A DNA stretch of 64,000 nt, from positions 33,397,438 through 33,461,437 of the forward strand of contig CM022670.1 in assembly GCA_012295275.1 (NCBI GenBank), written 5' to 3'. Position 1 is the stretch's first letter. Each line of letters opens with the position of its first letter. The position numbers and the translations under genes are program-made. The stretch comes from Chrysomallon squamiferum. Lineage: Eukaryota; Mollusca; Gastropoda; Neomphalida; Peltospiridae. Positions 12,501 through 28,470 of this stretch are shown in pieces. The notes beneath the pieces were generated by a model. That model was not told the DNA's origin. It made no database searches and was given only the letters and a program-made list of their open reading frames with translations.

Positions 12501-15500
12501 GATCGAAACACGATGAGTGTGTTTGTTGCTGGTATTCAGCCTGACAGTGTGGCTGCCAAAGATGGCAGAATCAGAGTGGGCGATGAACTGTTGGAAGTAA
12601 GTTTTAATACATTCTTTATTTTCTTTATTTTCATTGTATTGTATTGTATTATATTGTATTATAGTTTATTTTATTTATTTATTTTTATTTTCATTTATTT
12701 TTATTTTATTTCATTATTTATTTTTTTATAATTTTATTTTACAGTTTACATTATTGATTACTATGTTATCTTATTTTTAATTTTTTAAATTTTATTGTTA
12801 TTATTTGTTTGAATTCCTCTATATTTTGTTATTTTTATAACATATAATTTCTGATTATCAAACCATGCATTTCATTTATATATTCATTTAGCAGTAATTT
12901 GCTGATTATTGACTTGTACATATTGTTAATTTTAATGTTAATGTTTATTTTGTTTAATGGAATACCTGTAATAATTTAATAGAATCAGGTAAATGTATTT
13001 GTAGTTAAAATACACACAGAGACAGTACATTATAAGCTCCTGAAATAAAATAATGACTACTAGAACACATTATAGTTTTTTATGTGTATATTCATGAGCA
13101 TAATGGTATAATTTTGCAGCAGGTTACAGATATGTGTTACAGTAACCTCACAGAAATAAAGTAATGTCATCATTTTTTTTTGTCTGTGAACTAATTTAAA
13201 ACCACCACTTCATTAACAGATCAATGGACAGGTTTTACATGGTCGAAGTCATCTAAACGCCTCAGCAATTATTAAGGGAATAAAGACATCCAACATGAAA
13301 ATTGTTATTTTGAGGTGAGTATGTAAAATGTGATTTTGGTTGATCTTTGATGTCAAAATCATTTGAAGAGAAATTCTTATAGTATTAATAGTGTATTGTA
13401 TGTTTGTTGCTGTCTGAAAACTGGAATGGTTTATGATGATGATGATGATTATAACTTACAATAAACATAATGATGATGATGACAATGATGATGATAATTG
13501 TTGAAAATGATGGGTGACATTGTTTATGATAATAATGTAATAAGCCACATAAGAAACCCTAGTTAGTAGGATATGCCATATTTTACTAGAAATTGTGAAG
13601 AGAAAGATACAGCATCTCTTCCATTGATTTATTAGAGCAGGTAAACAAACAACAGTGTTTGAAAGAGTGGAAATGTTATCTCCAGAAATGAAATCAACAA
13701 AATATCATTTGTTCACACATCATATACTGTTTACATCAGCATACAGAGAAAAATTAATGATTTTATTATTTTGAATTTTGTTTAATTCCAGGCGTGATGA
13801 TTATCTAGAACACATGGCAATAAAACCATTGCGTCTAGGACCACTAATAATTGCAGAGGTTAGTCAGTGTTTTTAATTTTAAATAAAATAACACAAATTA
13901 TATATGTCCAGGAACCAGTAGTAAACAGACCATATTTTGTTATCTATAAAATGAGAAGTCATTTAATTGCCATTTTTCTCTTTTCTCTTGTGTACATTTA
14001 TGGAAATGTAAACCTAACTGTCTGATAGGGCACAGCAACCTTTCCAGTGGTTTACTTAGTAAGAAAGTTAGTAAACAACCAAGTGTGAGTAGGTAAAGTT
14101 GCTGTAGCTCTCTTTATTTACACATTTCACTATCAGATGGATGATTTCCTTAAACAAATTTTAAAAATCTCTTAAAAATAGCCAAGGTTGGTTAGTTAGT
14201 TTTTGTATTATTGACAGAAGATATACAAACATACATAAAATGATTAATATAGAGAAGTAAAAATAAAAACCAGTATCTCCAAATGATTAAAATTTTGCTG
14301 AATGGTTTGATGAAAATTTATTAAAACTTACATGAAAAGTAAGTTTTTTTTATAAAAAAAGAAAAGAAAAAGGTTTACTCCATTATTTTTAATGGATTTA
14401 GTTACGATGAGATAAACTTTCCGTTGCATTAACTCAAACCCAGCAGATGGGATCTAATGAAAACAAAAGGTGGCCTCACGTTTGAAGATGGAATGAAGAT
14501 GAATCCAATCAACTGCATTGACTTAATAATAGTTCTGGGACTTTTGACTGATACCCACTTTTCTTTCTTGTTTGATAATGACAATTATGGTAGGGCAGAA
14601 AATCAATACAGTGATGGTAACTGAGTGCGGCTATCCAGTTTCATTAGCAGAGTATCTGTCATGTGTCGCAGTGAAGGCCACTTCTTGGGACATTCTGCTA
14701 TTTGATTAAGACAAGAGTTCTGCTTACTAGTGCTGTCTAAGCTGTTATTAGCTCTTTTATCCACTGTTAAAAGTCACTTAGCAATAGCACTAATTTAAAT
14801 GGGTCAGCTGCCTTGTGCTTCATTCCCTGGAGATAGTATTGCATGATGGTTCACAGTTCCTGAGAGAAAATATGTAGAATATATGTCTACATGGGGTCTA
14901 GAATTTCCCATTAATTCATCCACTTCTTAAGTTGGTTATTACTTAACTAGTGCAGAGAGGTGAGTGCAGTTATTTTACATTGGTTTAATTGACTGATTAA
15001 TGCCAGACAAACCATCCACATTTTAAACTGGTTGGTTTTAGGTTTTGTATTAGGACAAGGATTACAACCATTACATTTATTGTCTGGTCTGGATTATATA
15101 ACCCAAACTGTTTGCTTTTAGCACCAAATATATATATGTGTTTTTCAGTTTGTGTTTGTATACATAAATGTATATATGTACTGTATATGTAGGAGAGTAT
15201 GTGTGTATGTGTCTTCACACAGATAAGCTAAATTAGAGATCTTTAATTGTAACCTGAATAATGTAAATATTTGTTTAATTTTGGAATTATAACTTGTAAT
15301 AATAATAATAATGATGATGATGAAGAGTAGAAATATTAATACACAATAAAACAAACAAATAAAAAAATAAGTAAATAATAATAATAATAACAGAAAGAAT
15401 AATAATAATAATTAATATTATTATAATTATAAAAAGCACATTATAAAAACAAAATAAAAAATAGCAAGAACAACAAATAAATAAACAAACATTTTGAAGA

Positions 15501-17764
15501 ATTAAATATGCTTCAACCATCCCTTTTATCTAGCTGTCCTCTCATCATTTTAGTTGATCAACAATAATGGACAAGACTAGAAAGTTGTCTATGTAGGAAA
15601 TTGAACAGTGGATTAATTTAGTCAGGTTAATGCTGTGAAGCCTGGGAGTAATCTCTTAAAGAAATGAGTTTGATGGAAATGTTCACTTCATTTTAATGGT
15701 GCATTTAACATCAGCATTAAATTAATTTTAAAAATAACTGTTTATATCAGTTTTATTGTTTCAGTGCCTGCCTCCTTGTCACAATCGTTTATATTTTGAC
15801 ATTTCCTCTGTTTCTTGGAGTGTTTCTATTGTTTTTATTGTTGTTGTTTTTTTGTGTTGTTGGGTTTTTTTTTTCTCGTCAGTTAATTTCGTCATTCTTT
15901 AATTTTGGCCCATACTTTTGCCAGCTAGTTTTATTTTTATTTTTTACATCAGATTATTCCTTACTTCCTTAATTCCTGCTATTTTTGTCAGCTTTTAATT
16001 TTATCTGGATTTCATTCCTTAATTCCTGCCACTATATTTGTCACTCTGATTTTATTTTTATTTTGATCCCAGTTTATTCCTTCCTTCCTTAATTTCTGCA
16101 GGTATTTTGATCAGCTAGCATTTATTTTTGTTGGTATTTTGAACCATATGTTTTCCTTCCTTCCTTAATTCCTTCAAGCTTTTATGTTTCTGTTGTAGGT
16201 GGTGATTTTTTCTTGCTTTTTTAAAATTATTATTACTTATATTACTAAAAAAAAAAAAATTGTTGTTTTTGTTTTTTTTGTTTGTTTTTTTGAGTGCATT
16301 GCCTCCAACAAAACTGACCAATGTTTCACTGTCTGAGTCTAAGGTTTCCTTTGGAACGTAATATAACTAATCTTGCTATGTAATAAATTACTAAAACATT
16401 GTCTCAGAGCTTTGTACAGACTTGAGTCTGATTGGTTTTCACATTCAATTGTGGATCCATTTGTGTAAGAAACGATGTTGAGACAGATTCAGATATGTCA
16501 TAATGTCACTATCAACCTCTGGGAGGTTTCCATTACACTTGTAAGATGTTCTGCTTCATTCTTGGTGCACTGCAGGAAATTGGGCTTAAGCAAGAAAAAT
16601 GTCAAACCATTCAGGAAGAGCTATTACATTAAGGCTTTCAAATAAAATGAAAGTTAAGGGAAGAAAATAAAAAACAAAGTAAAATTCCAATAAAAGGGGG
16701 GAAAAAAATGATTATTTTGTGTGCTGCAGGATTGATTTGTTGATTTGATTAAAGTGTTCATACTTAATTTGTTGAATATTTATTAGTTTGTGAGGATAAT
16801 TTTGTTATGTTTAATTTCTTTACATCATTTTTTTTTTTTTTTAAATTAAAACCAAATCACTACAAATAAAAAAGATAACAGACACTGAAAAAGATTCTGA
16901 AATTGCACCAACAATAAAAATCAGTTGAGATAAAAAAAATAATAATGAACTTAACAGTGTAAAAAAATAAAAATAAACATACTTGAAGGAGGAAAAAAAA
17001 AATCAAATTAACAATTTTATCAAATTTTATTTTATTTCGTTGTAAGGTATTTATCAATCTTTTACAATCTCTGTCTGACACAAATGAAGCCATGCAGCAG
17101 AAGTTTTGTCTGGAAAAGGAACAGAATTCCCACTGATTCATTTAACATAGAATTTTTTATACCAGGAAATACCAAACAGTTAATTGTTCTTTATTATTTG
17201 AAATACTCAAGCCATTTTCAGAGTATTTCCATGTATTCACATTGTTTAAATTAGAAATTTTAATAAGAATTCCAACAAATTGTATTTTCATTCAAAAGTA
17301 ATAATTATGACCATTTGTATTACAGTCTATTATTTTTATAAGTTTTCTTTTAAACAATATTTTATTCAAAATAATTAATATGTCAGTAATTTATAGTGAT
17401 TAACAAACAGTAACTTCACACCTTTGTTTATCTTACTTAGTCTATATTTTATTTTATTTTAGGATCCTAGCACAATCCCTTCTCAGCAGATACCACCAAC
17501 TACTGCAACAGCAGCAACATCACCATCAACTCCAAAGATACAAAAAGAAGCTGAGCCAACGCCTGATGTTGTCCGCACCATCACAGTGACATTACAAAAA
17601 GTATGTTGTTTTAGTTTTTGTTAAAAAACACACACAGTTTTTGAAATTTACTGTTTATATCATTTTCAAGATTTGCAGACTGAAATGTTACATGAACAAA
17701 CTTTGTCTAAGAATGTTTGAAATTTAAAAACTACATTTTCTGTATTTTTGTAAATATAATTTTT

Positions 17765-17799
<35 letters not shown>

Positions 17800-20155
17800 G
17801 GGTTCCCAGGGTCTAGGTTTTGGAATTGCTGAGGAAGATCATGATGGTCATCATGGAATCTACATCAAGAGTATCACTCCAGGTGGAATAGCTTCACAGG
17901 TACAAAGCTTAAAATAAAAGTTCTTTATTCAGCAAGAAAAGGTGTTATCATAAGGCCTTATTATTATGCTTGTTATCAGTGTTAAAAATTTTAATAATAA
18001 ATCAAAAATATTGTTCAAATTGATGGAGAAGACAGATACTGCTAAAACAAATTATTATGTTAAGTGTTTACAGTACATCCCTGATATGTCCATTATTAGT
18101 AGTTTTGAGATTATTATCCTAAACTGCAGCACACAAAGCATGTGACTGAGATATATTCCAGTATTTAGTAGAGTTTTTTTTGTTTTATAGGATGGTAATC
18201 TGAATGTAGGAGATGAAATTCTGGAAGTAGGAGACAAGTCTTTCAGAGGTGTACATTATGATAAGGTTTGTGTTTGAGAATGTTAAGAACTACTTGTGCT
18301 TGAGAAAGAAACAATCCAAAAACAGATGGCATACTTTGTAAAGCATGTGAATAATATATATATTTTTTAACTTTATACTGAAAAAATGTATCTATTGTAT
18401 GGTAAAACAGACTATTTGATCAAATATTATCACTCTTTATTTTCTTTTTACTTTTCTTTGGAAATGCAGTATATATATATATATATATATATTAAATAAA
18501 ATCAGAGAGTTGTTTTACAGAAGAAAAACAAACCAAAAACAAATAAACAAATAATAATCAAACTAACAACATTATTGGTTAAAATAAATTATTAATTTAT
18601 TTTGATAATAAACAGTTCACTGGTTTAATCTGTTATCTAATAATTATTATTTTATTTTTGGTCAGGCAGTACAATAGATTTTATTTTATTTTATTTTTTT
18701 TTTTTTTTTCAGGCAATAGATATTTTACGCACAACTACGGGTACAGTAAAGTTAAAAGTTCGTCCACGGTCACAAAGTACAGTGGTACATCTGGACATCA
18801 CTGCAGGTGAGGTGTAGCCTAAAATATCTGATTTATATATTATTTATAAAAAAAACAATAATAATAATAAAAAATGTAATATTTTGGATTATTTTTGTGT
18901 CTTTTATGTTGCAGTAAAATATTTGGTTTATGTATTACTTTTTTAAATTCTAGTTACTTAATGTTTTATTTTGTTTATCCTGTCTGTATGCAGAATTTCC
19001 CAAAATAATCTAATCAGATCAAGATGCATATTTTTCTTATTAAATCATGCTCTTCATGACATGTAATTTTACTAGGAGTTGGCTGAAGACTAGACATTTC
19101 CATTTCAATTTTGTGATATTTCATGCTGTCTGACACGTTACAAATAATATTAGTTTATTCAGTATAGATATTTTTCCCATTTTATTTCAGTGTGACAGTG
19201 CCCTCATTCCAGTTCAGCAGTTCCAAATTATTTATGTCTTAATAGATTTACTGTTTAACGATTTACTAATACAAATAGCATTCTTTTTTCATTTTTATTT
19301 AATCCATAATATGGAATACAAACTGAATACAAATCTTTTTTGCATAGGTGAATCATCCACTGATCCGTCGGGTACCACTGATCCAAAGACTTGTCCAATC
19401 ACTCCTGGACGAGAGACTCTTATTGAGATAGAGAAAGGCAAGACTGGATTAGGACTCAGCATTGTTGGAGGATCAGATACACTCCTGGTATGTCATCTGC
19501 AACCAATTCATTTAAATTAATATAAGATTATTGAAACCTCTGTGCTTTTTTTATTAACAGTGTTTGATAAAGGATTATACATGGTATCAATTTAAAAAAA
19601 AAAAAAAGCAGCTTGTTAAGAATTACTTCAAAAACAATTCAATCAATATAATTTAAATAGATAATAAATAAAATCTGTTTTATACAGTAAACCAGTGATG
19701 TATAAGATAAGATAATGCTTTATAGCCTAACAAGGGAATTGATTTTACATCATGGAGATAGAACTCAAACACAAAAGAAAACAAGAGACAGAATGTTTCA
19801 TTGTGTTAATGTATATTGATTGATCCTTAGAATAATTTCCAAACCAAAACTGTACCATCATCAATTTAATGTTAAGAATTGGAATTTGTTCTTGTTTTTA
19901 AAGGGAGCTATCATAATTCATGAAGTTTATGAAGATGGGGCTGCAGCCAGGGATGGAAGACTGTGGGCAGGAGACCAGATACTGGAGGTGATTGTCCAAC
20001 CACTTTTAAATCATAGTTTAATGACAATGTTACTTACATCATTATAGCAATAATAGTGAATGTGTATGGATTTATAGGCATATTTTATAATGATTTTATT
20101 TTTTTATTATAATTATTTTAGTTATTTGTTATTATTATTATTATTATTTATTTGT

Positions 20156-20198
<43 letters not shown>

Positions 20199-21795
20199 TT
20201 TTAATGATTTTTTCTTTATTTCTTTCTTTATTACTATTATTATTATTATTTTTTTTTTTTTAAACATATTTTTGGAGTATGTTTAAAGCATTGATTTAAA
20301 GCAAGTGTCTTTGATTTTCATCTTTCATCTGTTTGTGAATTATTGTTTTTCTTCATATTACAACATTATCATCTTTTAATCTATAAAATTCTTTTTGAAA
20401 ATAGTTCTGCCCCTTGGCATTTCACAGAGCTAGCTTTTCAGTGTGTGTTCTTTATTAACAATTAAATCAAGCTTTTAGGATGAAAGATGCTTCTTTTTAT
20501 TTAATTTTTTCATTAAATAAAGATGTACAGTATTATTTGGGTTGGTGTTTTTCAGTTCTTTGTCATTTGCAAATGTGGGTGGGGATGTGTTTTTTATTTT
20601 ATTTGTTGTTGTTTTGATTTTGTTTTAGTTTTTGTTTTATTTATTTTTTATTTTTTAAACTAGTGAAGATTAGAAAATTACATTCATGAAAACATTATAC
20701 TGGGTTATTTATTATTATTATTATTATTATTATCTGAGTCAAAATATCAGCACCTGCAAAACAGCAGCAGATCACACCAAAAAAATAAAAATAAAAAAAT
20801 AAATAAAATTTAAAAATAAAAAAATTAAAAGAAGATTATTAACACAGATTTTGCTACAAGGCTTTTTAAAATTAAATTACATACAAACACACATAATTAT
20901 ACAGTCTGTTTTATTGATAACAATATTCCCTGCTTATATATATCTAAGCGTATATATTAATCCTTTATTGTCACAACAGGTGAACAATGAAGATCTTAGA
21001 GATGCAACCCATGACCATGCTATCCAGGTTCTGCGACAGACCCCATCAAATGTAACAATTCTAGTGTACAGAGATGATAATCAGGTTCGAGAAGAGGACA
21101 TCTATGACATATTTACTGTGGAACTTATGAAAAAACCAGGCAAAGGTCTTGGTCTCAGTATAGTAGGAAAGAAAAATGATGTTGGAGTGTATATATCTGA
21201 CATTGTAAGTACACTGGTTTTTAGTATTTATATATTGCTTGAATGGTTATCATTACTGATTGTTGTTTTTTTCAAACTGTGTGTTATGGATGAAAAAAAT
21301 GTAGTTGTTTATCCTTTTGAAATTTCAAAGAAAATACATTTTGATATTTTTTTTAAAATTAAAAAAAATTTTCTCCTTTTGGGAGATGATTTTTCTATAA
21401 ATTGATAATTTGTGTGGTTTATTATTATTATTATTATTATTATAATTTTGTTTTTGTTATTAACTCAAATAGTATTTATTATTGTTTTAATGACTTTAAT
21501 ATATATATATATTCATATTCATACTCTCTGAGAATTAAAATAAAATTATCATATAGGGATTTTTTTTAGTTTAGTATGTGAAATACTATTAATTATTTAA
21601 ATACTTTTCTAATTTTTTTAAAATTTCTGTGAATTTGTCTTATTATTAAACTATGAAATATAATTATCTGTGTAGGTAAAAGGAGGTGCTGCAGAGGCTG
21701 ATGGTAGACTTATGCAAGGGGACCAGATTCTTGCTGTTAATGGTGAGGACATGAGAAATTCAACTCAGGAATATGCTGCAGCTGTTCTCAAGGTA

Positions 21796-21834
<39 letters not shown>

Positions 21835-24357
21835 ATATAAATACATATAATAATAATAATAATGAAAAAGAATATATTTTTCTGCAAATAATATGTAAAT
21901 AAAATTTTAAAATATATTTTTAACACAATTATTTATTAAGGAAATGTATTGCACAACAGATTAATAAACAGAAACTATGATAAATCAGAATTATTCTTGT
22001 ATTTTTTTTTTTTTATATTTATATTTTTGATTCAGATCTTCTTTTATTTCATTCATTTTTTATGTTTTTTTATTTTTCATTCCATGTATTTTATTTTATT
22101 ATTTTATTTTTTATTTATGTTTGATTATTTTCTTTATTTTATTTTTGATTTATTTCATTTTGTTTCTTAATTTAATTTTATTGTTGATTCATTTATCCAT
22201 TTGCTTTATTTTATTTCATTTTATATTTTATTTATTTTATTCATTTCATTTTATTATTTTGTTATGCATTTTAATTTCTTTTCCTTTCACTTCATTTTTT
22301 TTTTTTTATATATATATATGTATGTTTACTTTTTATTTCATTTCATTTATGCATCTTATTTTCTTTCTTACATTTTCATCTTCTTTCTTCTAAATTTAAT
22401 TTAATTTATTATTTTATTTTATATTATTTTATTATTTTTTTTTATATTATATTATATTATATTATGTTATATATTATTATATTATATTATATTATATTAT
22501 ATTATGTTATATTATGTTATGTTATGTTATTTTATTATATTATATTATATTTTATTATATTATATTATATTATATTTTGTTATATTTTATTTTATTTTAT
22601 TTTATTTTATTTATATTATTTCATTCAAAAAAGTGTATTATTTCATTTCAGACATTGATGGGTAAAGTAACAATGACTGTAGGCAGATTAAAAGCTGGGT
22701 CTCGCGCATCATCAAGGAGAAATTCTGGTTCGCCTGGCAGTGCTCTGAAAAAATCTGATTCAAGTGCAAGTAACAGGTCCAGAGGAAAACATTCAAAAAG
22801 TAAATATTCATACACACATTCCTTTATCTTATTTGATTTAAACCTGTTTAAAATCTACTTTATACTGATCACCATAGTTATTAGTATTTTATTTAAACCA
22901 GTTTATTTAAAACTTACTTTAAATTGATCCACACTGTTATTAATATTTTTATTTAAACCAGTTTGTTTAAAATCTACTTTAAACTGATCACACTGTTATT
23001 TACATTTGATTTAAATCAGTTTTGTTTTTTTGAAATGAACTTTAAACTGAGCACCACTGTTGTTAATATTTAATTTAAACCATTTTGTTTAAAATGTTCT
23101 TTAAACCAATCACTACCTTTATTAATATTTAATTTAAAACAGTTTATTTGAAATCTACTTTAATTCCTTGCTTTTGAACATTTAAGAACAAATGTTGTTC
23201 TTTTCTTTGAAACATAATAAAAATATCAAAGAAATTTTTAAATTGTAGATATGTGGCTATTTTTATATTGAATAAAGTTTAAAATTTTGTATAAAGAAAT
23301 ATATAAAGAAAATAACACTGAATTTTGAATAAATATATTATAATTATTTTTATACAAATACTTTCCATTTTAATTTTATAAATGTAGGTGCATGGAAAAA
23401 ACAAATATCAATGTTTTCTTGATTGTACACTTTATGCATTATTTGTTTGAATGGAATCAGCTATAAATTTGTACACAAATTGATTAAAAAAGGATAAATT
23501 TAACTTTTATAATAAAGCCATAACTGCAGCAAATATTTATTACACCTTTTTTTCTAAGCACCTACATAAATTTCATTTAATTTTGTTTACATTGTTTTAT
23601 ATAAACAGTAATAATAAAACTTTAATGCAGATAAAAATTAAGGACTTATACCTTTAATTGTTTATATTTATTAAAGATTTTTTTTAAATTTACATTGAAA
23701 CATAACTCTAAAGAGAATACAATAAATTTATAGTTTACTTTCTTCAACACGGTCAAACAATGTGTAACAAATGAGAAAATTAAAATTATTATTATTATTT
23801 TATAACAATTTTATTAATCTGGGTTAAACTAAAGCAGAAGAAAATTTTCAAAAGACTTTGAGTATACTGTATAGGCTTGAGGCAAACAATTTAAAACAAC
23901 ATAACAATACTTTAATTCCCTTTGTAACCTCTTCTTTCTAAAATTTTTATGGGGGAAATAAGAAGTTTCAAAAACATCTTATGCCAAAAGTCATATCACT
24001 TTGAATATTTGAAAGAATAAATATCTAAAACAAATAATTTTAACAGTCACACTTGTACGACAGATTGAGAATAAAAATTAAAGTCAGGTGTAATCCATGC
24101 TGGCACACCTCTCACCAGTGTTGTGCATTCTTCACAATGTTTTTTTTTTTTTTCTGTTATCTCTGAATGTTTAATTTTTTCTTTATGTATGCTAAATGAC
24201 AGTGTCTTTTCCTTGCTTTTTTTACTTGACAGGTCTTCCCTCTTCCAAAAGCTACTAATGTCTAGTTCTGTTATTAATGTTTTAATATATTTTTTAATTA
24301 TTTTATTATTATTTCTATTTTTTAAATTTAATTATTATTACCATTTATTTCTTTATT

Positions 24358-24413
<56 letters not shown>

Positions 24414-26483
24414 GTTATTTTTTATTATTATTATTTTTCTTTGCTCGAATATATGCAGCATTTTCTGTTTATAAATTCACCCATCATGTGATGATCTCAT
24501 TTCTATCTACACTCGTTTTGTGTAACCAGCACAAATGTTGCATATTGTATACTTTTCTTCCACGTTTCTTCAATAATGCACTGCTTGTGTGTACAAAACA
24601 AAAACTGAATAATGCATTCCTTGATGTCATTCATTCTACTTCTTCTTAATATAAAATAATTAATTTATAAATTGTTTGGGCTAATTTGTTCTTGTTCTTA
24701 TAGAATTTAGCATTCCTTGATACAAAATCTTTGGGCAAAATGTAAATAAAATTTGAATAACATACAGTAAATTAATTCATAGTTATAAAATAAATTAGTT
24801 TATAATTTGTTAAAATAAGTATTCTCAAAATATATTCCAAAAAAAAATAACTTTCATTATATATTTTATAATTTAATTTGTTAAACAGAACAATTTTTTT
24901 AAAGCATTCCATAAAAATATTTATTAAATATCACTTTGTTCATTACCAAATTTATTACTCTATTAATAAATTCAAATTCAACATAAAACAAATTCATAGA
25001 CATACCATTTTAGATAATTTGTTGTTTTAATTATTTGCTGTTTAATTTGATTTTATTAAAGAATAAATCTTAATACATATTTCACGTGATATAAATAAGA
25101 TTTTTATTTTATTTTATTACTTATTTGTTTTTTCACATTAAGTTAAGAATTTTTAAATCTCTTAGATGGGGGCAGAAGTTTGAGAAAATACATTAAAATC
25201 AAAAAATACATTTTAATTTAATAACTTGTGCAAAGCCTTAAAGTAAAAAAGAATAAAACTTTGAATAAAATTAACAAATTTAAAATGTTAATGATCACAA
25301 TATAATTTCCTAAAAATGTTTTACTATTAATTATTATAATTATTTTTATTATCTATCTTTTTATCTACCATCCTCCTTTTGTTTTCAGAAAGCAAAAGTT
25401 GATAACTATTGTCATTTTAAAACTCAAATACATAAGAATAAAATCAAACTAAAAGTATAAAAAAAAAAGATAAAATATAAATAAAAAATAACTAAATGAA
25501 ATAAGAAAAAGTTAAAATTAAAAAATAAATCCCTCAAAAAAAAAAAAAAAAGAAATATCAAGAAGATGAATGAATGATTGGTAAAAGATTAAAATTTCAT
25601 TCATCAAAGTATATTAAATATTTTTACCTTCCACATAAACCAAAGAGATTTTTTTTATTAGATTCTGTAATTTTTCTATCAATAAGCATAGTTTCAGAAT
25701 TAGTACTAGTAGCTTTGGAATTGGAAATTACAAAGAGGTTAGAATTTTTCAAGTACTTTGCATGAATTTTTTGTATTTTATTGTTGGTTGTTTTTATTTT
25801 TTATTGTCTTTATTTTATTAAACTTAAAATACCCTCTTTTAAATCATGAACATATTTTTTTTTTTTTTTTGTTCATGTGGAGTGGGCTATTTTTATTTCA
25901 GCTTTTGTTTTATATTTATCAATATAAATATTTAAATAACCTGATAATAATATGCTGTTGCATGCTCTCTTTAGCATGTACTCGTATTAATTAAAGACAA
26001 CAAAAATTAATTTTTAGATGTGTATTGAACCATGTCAGGATTTATTGGTTCTACTTTATTTTTATTTTTTATTTTTTATTTTTTTTAAATAGATATTTTT
26101 AAAAATTAAAAATATAATGTGTATCATTTCAAAAAGTAAAATGATAAATAAAAGCACTATTAAAATAAAATTATTGCTTGTGATTAAATAACAAAACTTT
26201 TAAAAATTTTTTTTATTAATTTGTGCATGTTAATCAGCATTTTATTAATTAAATTACTTATAAATTTCTTCTGTTTTGTTCTTCTACAAATCATAGACTT
26301 GTAATATCTGTGTAGGCAACAGCTATATAAAGATGACGTTACAACAACTAAAAAATATATGATAATAATAACATTATGTTTACTTTCTATTTTATATATT
26401 TAAAAACCTTGTCAATATGTGAAGGCAAAATGTTTGGAGAGAGAAAGAAAAACAAAAAAGTAAACGGATAATAAGTTAACACC

Positions 26484-26542
<59 letters not shown>

Positions 26543-27377
26543 TGTCCTTTCCTTCCTAAAGAGTTTGCAGGTCAATTAACAGGAAATAATTCAGCAAGCA
26601 TTTTCTCTCCAGGTTTTGGAAAATAACATTAACAGCTGAAGATAACGAAAACCATTTTATTTCATTTATATTTTGCATGATGGTTATGGGAAGCTATTTT
26701 TCCTTGACCTGCTTGGTTTTATTTATTCAAGAATTTTATTACATAACATGTATAATATTTGGTTTCTTTTTTTATTTGTTGAGGAAGCTATTTGGGCAAG
26801 ATGAATTTATTTATTTTTAAATATTCAGGTTTTTTTTACCTTTGGGTGTTTTCATATTATTAGTGAACTATGGTTAAATAAGTCACTGTGAATTAAATCA
26901 TTTATAAAGTTATATTTTGGGTTATTGAGTTATCCAGTATTCTTATTTAGTATGTCAGAAATATTTTGATTCAGATTCCATTTACACTGATTGTGTGATT
27001 GCAGTGATATGAGTAACTGAATATCAATAACATAGAACTGATTTCTTCAGTCTGGGTTTCATTAAAGTTCTTCCAAAGCATCTTTTACATAATTAATCAC
27101 AATTTTTTATTTTTTTATTTTTAATTTTTTTCAGATAAAGTATTTATAAAATTCGTTTATTTTAAAAACTGAAATACAAAATATTATTTTATAATGCAAC
27201 TTAATTGCTGATTTGGCATGCTAGGCCATTTATATTGCAATAAATTGTGATTTTTATAAAAATATAAAAAGTAATTGAAGATACTTACTACTACAAATGG
27301 TACTAATGTATCAGAAATTTGCATATATGTTATATAGTATTTAAATAATATACTTACAAAGTATTATTTTATTATCA

Positions 27378-27423
<46 letters not shown>

Positions 27424-28416
27424 ATGCTTATTTTATAATATATGCATGCTTGTTTTAGACTTGAATTTTGAGTCGTTGGAATCAAACAAATATAATTTTG
27501 ACATAAAAGAATCCTTTGATTATTATTTTTGTTTTTAGGTTAATAATTAATATTTAATTGATTATCTTTAAAAATGTCATCAGATTTTGTATAGAAATAG
27601 AATGAAAAATAACAACTGAAAAAAGATTAATTTTATATAATAACCAGTGATAATTATTATTACTATTATTTTTATTATTATCTTATTTTATTTTTTTAAA
27701 GATGCAAAAACAAAGAAAGAAAAAGAAAAAAAAAAAAAAAAAAAAGAAAGAAAATAAATTAAAAGTGATTTAATATATTAGGCATAATTATTATAGAAAA
27801 ATGTTCACTGTTACCTATAAAAACTTAAATTATTTTGCAGTTACATATAAGAACTATTGCAGTGATGAAATATTCTGGTTTAATTTAGCACTGTAAATAG
27901 AGGAATGATTTTTTTTTTGTTTTGTTTCTGAATGTGTTTAGAGTGTTTTGTATTTGAAGGTGAAAAAATTATTAAATGTAAATTGTTTGTAATGAGATTA
28001 ATCATTTTGTGATGTTTGCATGTTATTAAAAATTAGGAAATGAATAGTTGAAAAAATGTGCTTTTGAAATCTTTTCTTTTTTTCTTTTAATTTAACAGAA
28101 TGTTCATAACGATATATTACTCAATAATAATAATAATAATAATAATAGTAAATCAGTAGATTTTTATTATTATTTTTTTTTTTTTTTACTTTCTAAGAGG
28201 GGAAAAGAAAAAGAACTTAATAAATATATACAAAATTTTTATAATTTTTTATGAAATTATTAAAATAATTTTGTTTACTAAAGAATTATTATTATTATTT
28301 TATTTTTTTTTTTTGGATGCATTGCTAAATATTTTAGGAATAATTTTTAATGACATCATTACAATTTATTTTCCACTTTGTAAGTATATTATTTTATTTA
28401 GTTATTTATTATTATT

Positions 28417-28470
<54 letters not shown>

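Noticed and set aside
12513-12731. ORF starting MSVFVAG as an independent gene start
   Set aside because: The Met lies in the middle of a PDZ domain whose first strand is in frame upstream, and the end runs into T-rich intron.
20851-21405. Single 184-codon ORF read as one small PDZ protein
   Set aside because: Only 20980-21204 is exon; the N-terminal and C-terminal parts are intron read-through beyond a clear AG acceptor and GT donor.
24123-24649. Poly-Ile and poly-Tyr ORFs
   Set aside because: Direct translations of a (TTA)n microsatellite.
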